Of a DNA stretch of 9,853 nt, positions 1-5,848 are shown piece after piece. This DNA is from Alcaligenaceae bacterium. GTDB taxonomy: Bacteria > Pseudomonadota > Gammaproteobacteria > Burkholderiales > Burkholderiaceae_B. The stretch's first letter is position 1; every line of letters starts with the position of its first letter. The notes under the pieces are model-generated. The model was not told the origin of the DNA and ran no database searches. It was given only the letters and a program-made list of their open reading frames with translations. The translations under genes and the position numbers were made by a program. Where the stretch lies: NCBI GenBank assembly GCA_012512545.1, contig JAAZDZ010000209.1:1-9853 (forward strand), given 5' to 3'.

Positions 1-79
1 CAGCGCGAAGTTCGGCCATCTCGGCAGAGGTCAACGGCCTGTCGATGGCCGCGAATTCGTAGTATTGATATTCGCTCAT
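1..79 (-). CDS. 5' end of a conserved uncharacterised protein (partial)
   Basis: Only the first 26 codons are inside the window; the gene runs off the left edge. It starts at the ATG whose complement is at 77-79 and begins MSEYQYYEFAAIDRPL, continuing TSAEMAELRA. From memory this opening (xSEYQYYEFxAIDRPL followed by an E/L-rich helix) is typical of a widespread conserved protein of several hundred residues with no assigned function. I cannot confirm that without a search. It follows the fic stop codon by 42 bases on the same strand, so it is probably co-transcribed with fic. No strong Shine-Dalgarno is seen before the ATG. Function is not assigned. Confidence 0.6.
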   Translation of the reverse strand, partial: MSEYQYYEFAAIDRPLTSAEMAELRA

Positions 80-121
80 AGTATTGATGTCCGATTGGTC
101 TTTCTGGAATCGGCAGGCAAC

Positions 122-1171
122 TCAGCGCAACTCATACCACGTCCCACGCCCGCCCCCATGCTGAACCAGATGCCCCTGTTCCACCAGCGCCCGGAAGTGC
201 TGTTTGAGCGTGTTGCGGTTGCCGCCGGTCAGGCGGATGGCTTCAGCCATGGTGATCCTGCCATGCTCGCGTGTGAACTCGACAATCTGCAACGCTAGAT
301 CCGGCAGCTTGGCCAGCACCAGCTTCTCGCGCTCGACCTTGCGTTCCAAGCGGCGTACTTGCTGTGACAATGCACGAAGGAAGAACACCAGCCAAGGCTG
401 CCAGTTCGGTGCATCGGTGCGGATACTGCCTTGTGTCTGGCGCAGTGCCAGGTAGTAGGCTTCCTTGTTCTGCTCGATCACGCTTTCCAGCGAGCTGTAG
501 GGCACGTAGACATAGCCGACCTGCAGCAACAGCAAGGTGGTCAGTACCCGGCTCAGGCGGCCGTTGCCATCCTGGAACGGGTGGATCTCCAGAAACACCA
601 CAATCCAGATGCCAATCAGCAGCAGTGGGTGCAGACGCCCCGTTTCTCGTTCCTCGTTGAACCAGGCCACCAATTCGGTCATCAGGTGTGGCGTATCGAA
701 AGGCGTCGCGGTTTCGAATACCACACCCAGCGGCTCGCCATCTTCATCAAATGCCGCGACGCTGTTGGTAGTGGTTTTGTAGTTGCCGCGATGCCAGGCA
801 TCCTTGTTGCTGTGGGTCAACAGGTCACGGTGCAGTTGCCGGATGTGATTCTCGGTCAGTGCGATGTCCTGCCAGGACGAAAACACCAGTTCCATGACTT
901 CGGCATAGCCAGCCACTTCCTGTTCGTCGCGGGTCGCGAACGATCTGATCTGCAAGTTGGAGAGCAAGCGCTCGACTTCACGGTCCGACAGCCTGCTGCC
1001 CTCGATCCGTGTCGAAGAACCGATGCTCTCGATGGTGGCGACCCTGCGCAAGGCCAACAGCCGATCCGGCGCCAGCGTGCCAAGGGCGCGCCAGGCGCCC
1101 TTGAATTCGTCGATGCCTGCAATCAGGCCGAGGATTTCCGGGGTGATCTGGAGAGAGTCAGTGTGTATCAC
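122..1171 (-). CDS. Fic family protein (class II, with C-terminal winged helix)
   Basis: Fic enzymes usually transfer AMP from ATP to a hydroxyl side chain of a target protein, acting in the cytoplasm. The 349-residue product has the Fic N-terminal helical domain (about 7-75), with the class II inhibitory motif STRIEG (Ser53, Glu57, Gly58). The Fic core follows, with the complete active site HPFQDGNGRLSR at 197-208 (catalytic His197, Asp201, Arg205 and Arg208). A C-terminal winged-helix-like region (about 290-349, TMAEAIRLTGGNRNTLKQ) may bind DNA. I chose the GTG at 1169-1171 because homologues start just before the ITPEIL segment; the upstream extension to 1252 is hydrophobic, unlike the family, and would use most of the divergent intergenic region. 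No Shine-Dalgarno precedes this GTG. The intact active site and inhibitory helix predict a functional, autoinhibited enzyme. The target protein is unknown. It could act alone, as a toxin, or as a stress regulator. Confidence 0.92.
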   Translation of the reverse strand: MIHTDSLQITPEILGLIAGIDEFKGAWRALGTLAPDRLLALRRVATIESIGSSTRIEGSRLSDREVERLLSNLQIRSFATRDEQEVAGYAEVMELVFSSWQDIALTENHIRQLHRDLLTHSNKDAWHRGNYKTTTNSVAAFDEDGEPLGVVFETATPFDTPHLMTELVAWFNEERETGRLHPLLLIGIWIVVFLEIHPFQDGNGRLSRVLTTLLLLQVGYVYVPYSSLESVIEQNKEAYYLALRQTQGSIRTDAPNWQPWLVFFLRALSQQVRRLERKVEREKLVLAKLPDLALQIVEFTREHGRITMAEAIRLTGGNRNTLKQHFRALVEQGHLVQHGGGRGTWYELR

Positions 1172-1200
1172 GCAACCAATAATACACCCATTTACACCCA
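1163..1200. promoter_or_regulatory. Candidate operator/promoter for fic: GTGTA/TACAC repeats
   Basis: An inverted repeat GTGTAT (1163-1168) / ATACAC (1182-1187) with a 13-base spacer brackets the fic start codon. A direct copy of TACACCCA occurs at 1183-1190 and again at 1193-1200, exactly one helical turn apart. On the minus strand the same stretch holds TATTAT (complement of 1179-1184), a good -10 hexamer. I see no convincing -35. Binding by the Fic C-terminal winged helix (autoregulation) is an inference only. Confidence 0.4.
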
Positions 1201-1251
1201 AAACTCCCAATATCCATTTGGCAACCGATAAGCGGCTTGGCAGGCAAGGCA

Positions 1252-1257
1252 AGGAGA
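1252..1257 (+). promoter_or_regulatory. Shine-Dalgarno of the hicB-RES chimeric gene
   Basis: AGGAGA lies five bases before the ATG at 1263. It decides the start of the short chimeric gene and supports reading it from the HicB end instead of from any upstream in-frame codon. Confidence 0.7.
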
Positions 1258-1262
1258 ACAGA

Positions 1263-1685
1263 ATGCTTTATCCCATCTACGTACACAAGGAACAGAACAA
1301 CGCTTATGGCGCCATCTTTCCCGATATTCCAGGTTGCTTTGCTGGCGCCGATGCCTGGACTTTCGTGCATACGACGTGGTATCCGACCTTGCCGCTCATG
1401 ATAACGCGCTTTATCTTGCCTGACGATGAGGCGCTTTATTTTGAACCAAACCCTTCCGAGTTGCCTCAAGAGTGGTCTTCTCTTCCGGCAGATCGTCCAG
1501 GCATGACGTTCAGGACGGAATGGCTTCAGGACAAAACCCACCTGGGGTTGATAGTCCCTTCCGCCGTATTGCCGCTTGAGCGAAATATCGTGATCAATCC
1601 GAGGCATCCAGCGATATCTGAAGTGCGTGTGGATGAGATCTTTGACTTCATGTACGACGAAAGAATGTTTCTGCCTCGAAGATAA
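1263..1685 (+). CDS. Chimera: HicB antitoxin N-terminus fused to RES toxin C-terminus (probably a remnant)
   Basis: The 140-residue product joins two unrelated toxin-antitoxin halves in frame. Residues 1-32 (MLYPIYVHKE..., then AIFPDIPGCFAGADAW) are the start of a HicB antitoxin, whose partial RNase-H-like fold neutralises the HicA mRNA interferase. From about residue 33-40 onward it matches the end of a RES-domain toxin, a family that degrades NAD+: ITRFILPDD, LPQEWSS, then LIVPSAVLPLERN and INPRHP, ending FDFMYDERMF. The conserved RES serine is retained (Ser100), but the N-terminal half with the conserved Arg and Glu is gone, as is the C-terminal half of HicB. No hicA precedes it and no Xre-type RES antitoxin flanks it. 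NAD+ hydrolysis is therefore unlikely, and the gene probably arose by deletion between neighbouring modules. The start is set by a good Shine-Dalgarno. It is divergent from fic, 91 bases away. Confidence 0.75.
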   Translation: MLYPIYVHKEQNNAYGAIFPDIPGCFAGADAWTFVHTTWYPTLPLMITRFILPDDEALYFEPNPSELPQEWSSLPADRPGMTFRTEWLQDKTHLGLIVPSAVLPLERNIVINPRHPAISEVRVDEIFDFMYDERMFLPRR

Positions 1686-1840
1686 ATATGCGCTACACGC
1701 GCTCCGAGCTCTGTGTTGCCACCTCCCCTCATCTTGTCGATAATTGAGTTGTACCCGAAAGGGGCTTAGAGTCTGGTTCCGCTACGGCGTTGAATCAGCC
1801 AGCGCGGCAAGGACGATGACAAGTCAGCCGCCCTGCAATC

Positions 1841-1866
1841 AAGGGCGCTTCGGTGCCCTTTGTCTT
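1841..1866 (+). terminator. UUCG-capped hairpin, possible intrinsic terminator
   Basis: An eight-pair stem AAGGGCGC (1841-1848) / GTGCCCTT (1853-1860), including one G-U pair, closes on a C(UUCG)G tetraloop. It is followed by the moderately T-rich TGTCTTT. It lies 155 bases beyond the stop of the hicB-RES chimera and could end that transcript. The U-tract is interrupted, so termination would be partial at best; the hairpin could instead be a leftover of an earlier gene end. Confidence 0.5.
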
Positions 1867-2022
1867 TGTGCGCCCAGCATGCTGAAAAAATCTTCGAGCT
1901 AGTATCTGGAGCGTTCACCGAATGGACTGTCTGAAAAGGTATTGCCATCCTGCCGCTGGATGTTCCGCCTCATGCCGATACTTTGCGCAGTCGCTCAACC
2001 GAGCATGCCTCCCAAACTGACA

Positions 2023-2061
2023 AAGGTTACAACCTTGAACTTGGAACCTTTCTTGGAACCT
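2023..2061. repeat. AACCT repeat cluster just upstream of the oxygenase gene
   Basis: AACCT occurs at 2031-2035, 2045-2049 and 2057-2061. A reverse copy AAGGTT at 2023-2028 forms a short palindrome with AACCTT (2031-2036). Two copies are the longer direct repeat CTTGGAACCT (2040-2049 and 2052-2061), 12 bases apart. The cluster ends six bases before the start codon, so a bound protein or RNA fold here would affect transcription or translation. It may be an operator; this is inference. Confidence 0.4.
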
Positions 2062-2066
2062 GCCCC

Positions 2067-4427
2067 ATGAACAATCCCGCTCTTGCCATCGCAACACAGC
2101 TCACCGCCCTTGAAACCAGCAGCCGGTTTGCGTCACACTTCTTTCTGGATGACGACCCGCAACTCAATATCGAAGGCGTCGGCCGGGTGGCCCTGCCTGT
2201 CGATACGCATACGGCGCACCGCTTGTGCGCGATGGCTCACCCGGCCAGCCACGGCTATAAAGACCAGACACGTGTTGACACCGCCATACGGGACACCTGG
2301 GAAATTTCCGCCGCCGCATTGCGGTTCGAGACCTCCCAATGGCCTGGCTTACTGGAAAAGGCGCTGCAACGCATCAGCCGCGATCTCGGGCTTGCATCAT
2401 CGGGTTCGCTGCGGGCCGAGCTGCACAATCTGCTGGTCTACGGCCCTGGCCAGTTCTTCGCCACGCACCAGGATTCCGAGAAACATGACAATATGATCGG
2501 CACCCTGGTGATCACCTTGCCCTCTGAATTCACTGGCGGGGAATTCATCGTTTCACATCAGGGCGAAGAAATCGAATCGCGAGGTTCAGAGAACCGGCTG
2601 GGATTCATGGCATTCTACGCCGACTGCGCGCACGAGGTACGGCCCGTCAAACAAGGCTATCGGGTCGTGCTGACCTACAACCTGCTCATGCCCACCCACA
2701 TCAAAACTCCGGAGCCCTCTTCCGAAACCGTCACCGCCCTTACCCGCGCCATCACCGCATTCTGGCAAACACCCGCGACAAACCGCTGGGGCTCTGGCCG
2801 CCCCGCCCAGACGCCGGATCGCCTGGTCTATCTGCTCGACCATGAATACACGCAGGCCAGCCTGTCCTGGAAACGCCTGAAAGGGGCGGATGCCACAAGG
2901 GTGGGCGCGCTACGCAAAATCGCCGATACGCTGGATGCGGAAATTTTTCTGGCGCTGGCCGATATCCAGGAAACCTGGACTACCGAAGACGACTACCCCG
3001 GCTATTCGGATTGGGGTTATCACTATTACGAAGATCACGACGAAACAGGCGGGCGGAACACTTCCGACAGCGATCCGGCGCTGGGCGAATTGATCGACGA
3101 TCAGATCGAGCTGCGCCACTGGATCACCCCGGACGGCTCGCTAGCGGACATACAGGACGCCCACGTTGACGATGCCGAACTCTGCTACACACTGGCCACC
3201 AAAGACTGCACGCCCTTTGAGTCGGAATACGAAGGCTACACGGGCAACGCCGGCAGCACCATTGACCGCTGGTATCACCGGGCGGCGGTCATCATGTGGC
3301 CGCGCACCCGTGGTTTTGCGGTACGTGCGCACAAGGCACCCGGCTGGGCCATCGAACAGATTGCCACCGCCCTGCGCGAGAACCAGAACGATCAGGCCCG
3401 GCAATGGGTAGCCGCGCTGCTGCCCTACTGGCCTGAGGCGGCGCGCCGCCAGACGACCCCTTTTCACAACGACAGCACCTTCGATGCGAAAAACAGCCTG
3501 CTCGACCCCACCATGCAGGTGGCTGCCAATATCAACAACCCGTCAACCGCCGAGCAGCTTCTTGACCCCTTCATGCTGACCGACCTGCATCCGACCTCCG
3601 CCCCCTGGTTCGCCCGGCTCCTCGAACATTACGGGCCTGACTGGTGCCAGGAACGCCTGCGGCGCTGGCGCCAGAATGCCCGCTATCCGTCGCTCCAGGA
3701 AAAGCAGTCCTGGCTGGCCAATACGATCTTCCCCTTGACCCAGGCCATGACTCGAACAGGTTTCGACTCCGCCCGCCCGATGCTTGCAAGTCTGTTGCAA
3801 GACTGCTGGGCCAGCTTCAGAACCGATTTCGATCATATACAAGGCTACGAACCGATCTGGCGCGAACAAGATGACATGGCGGAACCCGCCGCTGCGGTAC
3901 TGGCCTTGCTGGAAGCATCAAGCCTTGCGCGGCAACTACAGTTGGAACAGGAAATCATCGAAGCACTGCAGTCTTCCGCTTGGCCATTCAGCTTGGCCCT
4001 TGGGGTACTGCATGCTGCCGCAAGCCGAAAATCAGAAAGCCGGAAACGCTTGTCAGGCGTACACAAGCACTGCATGAATGTACTGGCCGCCCGCTTGCAA
4101 CAACCCGCGCGTAAACCCGATGACTGGTCCATGGATCCCCCTCGGGGCTGTGACCCGACCCTGGCTGTTTTCTTGCGGAATCCCACTCAAAGACGACTTG
4201 AATGGCCATTGGCAAAACCCGGCCGTCAGATCATCCACCAGTTTATTGATGCTCATGAGTTGCCCGTCACCCATGAAACCCGGCGTACCGGGCGACCCTT
4301 TACGCTCGTCCTGGAAAAAACAAGCAAGCTATTCAAACACGAGGCCAACGAACGATCACGCTGGAAAACCGAAGTTTCCTGGTTGCATCAGGCGGAGAAC
4401 AATTTCAGCCAAGACCAGATGGGTTGA
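2067..4427 (+). CDS. Large Fe(II)/2-oxoglutarate-dependent oxygenase, 786 residues
   Basis: Enzymes with this core use Fe(II), O2 and 2-oxoglutarate to hydroxylate or otherwise oxidise a substrate. The full facial triad is visible: His134 and Asp136 (FFATHQDSEKHD), distal His189 (DCAHEVRP), and the 2-oxoglutarate-binding Arg199 (KQGYRVVLTYNL). The fold spans roughly residues 100-210, resembling prolyl 4-hydroxylase-type cores. The remaining ~580 residues match no domain I recognise. They include an acidic, aromatic stretch (about 305-335), a conserved-looking block YEGYTGNAG...DRWYHRAAVIMWPR (about 388-413), and a helix-rich C-terminal half. I recall similar long proteins in bacteria and fungi, all uncharacterised. 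No signal peptide or membrane segment is seen, so it is likely cytoplasmic. I chose the ATG at 2067 over the TTG at 1983 because the upstream extension looks non-coding and overlaps the AACCT repeats; the Shine-Dalgarno is weak. It is convergent with jetD and ends 128 bases from it. The substrate is unknown. Confidence 0.85.
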   Translation: MNNPALAIATQLTALETSSRFASHFFLDDDPQLNIEGVGRVALPVDTHTAHRLCAMAHPASHGYKDQTRVDTAIRDTWEISAAALRFETSQWPGLLEKALQRISRDLGLASSGSLRAELHNLLVYGPGQFFATHQDSEKHDNMIGTLVITLPSEFTGGEFIVSHQGEEIESRGSENRLGFMAFYADCAHEVRPVKQGYRVVLTYNLLMPTHIKTPEPSSETVTALTRAITAFWQTPATNRWGSGRPAQTPDRLVYLLDHEYTQASLSWKRLKGADATRVGALRKIADTLDAEIFLALADIQETWTTEDDYPGYSDWGYHYYEDHDETGGRNTSDSDPALGELIDDQIELRHWITPDGSLADIQDAHVDDAELCYTLATKDCTPFESEYEGYTGNAGSTIDRWYHRAAVIMWPRTRGFAVRAHKAPGWAIEQIATALRENQNDQARQWVAALLPYWPEAARRQTTPFHNDSTFDAKNSLLDPTMQVAANINNPSTAEQLLDPFMLTDLHPTSAPWFARLLEHYGPDWCQERLRRWRQNARYPSLQEKQSWLANTIFPLTQAMTRTGFDSARPMLASLLQDCWASFRTDFDHIQGYEPIWREQDDMAEPAAAVLALLEASSLARQLQLEQEIIEALQSSAWPFSLALGVLHAAASRKSESRKRLSGVHKHCMNVLAARLQQPARKPDDWSMDPPRGCDPTLAVFLRNPTQRRLEWPLAKPGRQIIHQFIDAHELPVTHETRRTGRPFTLVLEKTSKLFKHEANERSRWKTEVSWLHQAENNFSQDQMG

Positions 4428-4555
4428 GGAAGCCTACTGGCCGACAGCGCCACACCATGCTTGCGCTGGTTACTCAGATCCTTAACCGAGTCAAAGGTCG
4501 AATAGGCAAGCCGACATGCCGACATCGGGAAACTGCTACGCCATTATGGGACGCA
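4428..4555. other. Short convergent intergenic spacer
   Basis: The oxygenase and jetD stop codons face each other across these 128 bases. A perfect tandem copy of GCCGACAT is present (4510-4517 and 4518-4525). A weak five-pair stem GGTTA...TAACC lies around 4469-4488. Neither is followed by a T-run on either strand, so no convincing bidirectional terminator can be called. Confidence 0.5.
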
Positions 4556-5848
4556 TTACGTGTCGCCGCCGAGGCTCTCCATCAGCTTGTCCACGACTCC
4601 TTCCTCGGCAATAGCCAGTCCGTGCTCCCCCATGGCCGTTGCCAGGTCCGCGTCCCAAGTGGCCTCAATGCCATTGATGTCCAGATCTCGTGGCCGCGGG
4701 GGTGTTTCCGCCACCGCCGCCAGATAATCGCGTGTACCGAAATTCCAGGGACTTGCCCCCCAGGCGCGCATGACATGGTTGCCGATGGCGATACCGGGCC
4801 AGTCGTAGTCGCCGTGGTAGTGCAAGTGCGCATCGGCGGCGGCCAGTTGGTCCAGCAGCACACGCTGAGCGGCGGCGGGCATGCCGTCGGTGCAGACCAG
4901 TGGGGCGCAATGCGCGCCGAGGCGATCGGCGGCGATGGCGACGATGTTGGGGTTCTCGCAGATATAGATGTCGCGGCGGGCAACCGGCCAGGACGGTGGC
5001 TGACGCAGCAGTTGCCGCAATGACAGGTAGCCGGGCTCGCCCACCGCCCAGGTGCGGGGGCCGTCGGGCGGTGGCAGATTTAGAAACAGCGCGGGACGGG
5101 CCAATTCGTTGACGGAAATGCCCGCCCGCGCCCAAGTGTCACGCTGGCGTTCAGCGGTGCTCGCCTCAGCCTCAGCCACCGTTTCGTCATTTTCCACCCC
5201 GTTTTCCGTTCGGTCGTCCAGGGTGGCCGTGGCGGCCCGCTCATGGTGGCGCCACGCCGCCAGTACCAGGGTGGCCACTGGCCTGCCGACATCGAGGGCG
5301 TGGGCGTCGCCCAAGGTTTCAGCGGCCAGTTGCGCACGGGCCAGGCCCCTGGAAGGCAGGCGTTGCAGCACCGCGTCAGCCGCGAAAAGCAGTGCTTCCG
5401 CCTGTTCGGGTTCGCGGCCCAGGCGTTTGAGCAGAGTCAGAGCGGCAGGTGACTGCCGCCATGCCCGCAGCAACTGGCCGCCATTCGGTGAGGAAAGCAG
5501 CGCTTTCCAGCGGGCTTGGCGTTCTTTCTTCAGCTTTGCATGGGGACGGATGGGACCTTCAAGCCGTTCCAGCGCATCACGCAGCGAATCGGCCAGACCA
5601 GCATTGCACAGCTGCTCGTCGAGCTCGTCGATGTTCAGCGTCAAGGAGGCCGCCGGGCGCGAGGGTCGGCCGGTCAGTTGGCACAGGGCCCTGTGCATGG
5701 CAGGATCGAGTCCGGTGAGACGGACCGCGCGGGAGGCCGCACCGGATTCGGCGCGCTCGAAGTGGCGGCGCAAGCGCTGGCGCACCGCAGCCAGTTCGGC
5801 GCCGCCCAACAGGCGTTGCAGACGTGGATCGGGTGGCGCACTGGTCAT
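4556..5848 (-). CDS. jetD: Wadjet type III nuclease subunit JetD (TIGR02679: DUF3323 + DUF2399 Toprim)
   Basis: JetD is the nuclease of the Wadjet complex, which recognises closed circular DNA such as plasmids and cuts it after DNA extrusion by the SMC motor. The 430-residue product has an N-terminal DUF3323-type region (about 1-200, basic and helical), an acidic low-complexity linker (about 208-232), and a C-terminal DUF2399 Toprim domain (about 245-430). The Toprim acid residues are intact: Glu298 in the ICENPNIV strand and Asp347/Asp349 in HYHGDYDWPGIAIG. These are expected to bind the metal ions for cleavage, as in topoisomerase VI-like and primase Toprim folds. It starts at the ATG overlapping the jetC stop (ATGA), so translation is probably coupled; no separate Shine-Dalgarno is obvious. 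It is the last gene of the operon. The length is normal for the family. I am confident of the family; the anti-plasmid role comes from published work on Wadjet systems. Confidence 0.9.
   Translation of the reverse strand: MTSAPPDPRLQRLLGGAELAAVRQRLRRHFERAESGAASRAVRLTGLDPAMHRALCQLTGRPSRPAASLTLNIDELDEQLCNAGLADSLRDALERLEGPIRPHAKLKKERQARWKALLSSPNGGQLLRAWRQSPAALTLLKRLGREPEQAEALLFAADAVLQRLPSRGLARAQLAAETLGDAHALDVGRPVATLVLAAWRHHERAATATLDDRTENGVENDETVAEAEASTAERQRDTWARAGISVNELARPALFLNLPPPDGPRTWAVGEPGYLSLRQLLRQPPSWPVARRDIYICENPNIVAIAADRLGAHCAPLVCTDGMPAAAQRVLLDQLAAADAHLHYHGDYDWPGIAIGNHVMRAWGASPWNFGTRDYLAAVAETPPRPRDLDINGIEATWDADLATAMGEHGLAIAEEGVVDKLMESLGGDT
5845..5848 (-). promoter_or_regulatory. ATGA overlap coupling jetC to jetD
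   Basis: The TGA stop of jetC (5845-5847) and the ATG of jetD (5846-5848) share the tetranucleotide ATGA. This is typical of translational coupling between subunits made in fixed proportion. Confidence 0.85.

Larger units (their letters stand above)
1686..2066. other. Intergenic region without a supported gene
   Basis: These ~380 bases separate the hicB-RES chimera from the oxygenase gene. Short open frames here show no recognisable protein signature and no ribosome binding site. The region holds a small CCC-GAAA-GGG hairpin (1754-1763), a stronger UUCG hairpin (1841-1860), and an AACCT repeat cluster just before the oxygenase start. No tRNA cloverleaf, terminal inverted repeat or transposase fragment was recognised. 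Confidence 0.6.

Noticed and set aside
431..1231. 266-codon open frame on the plus strand opposite fic
   Set aside because: It is the antisense shadow of the fic gene, whose Fic motif and domain order are unmistakable; the plus-strand translation has no family signature.
1172..1252. Longer fic start at 1252
   Set aside because: The added 27 residues are hydrophobic and Cys/Gly-rich, do not resemble Fic N-termini, and would consume the divergent promoter region.
957..1262. Upstream extension of the hicB-RES frame to position 957
   Set aside because: It would overlap fic, and the HicB start signature with a good Shine-Dalgarno lies at 1263.
1751..1870. Possible tRNA or attachment-site remnant in the spacer
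   Set aside because: The stems are isolated hairpins; no cloverleaf, T-loop consensus or flanking integrase was found.
1983..2066. TTG start at 1983 for the oxygenase
   Set aside because: The extension shows no protein-like conservation, lacks a ribosome binding site, and lies over the AACCT repeats.
4510..4525. Tandem GCCGACAT as a CRISPR or phage att repeat
   Set aside because: Only two adjacent eight-base copies with no spacers, so chance or a minor duplication explains it.
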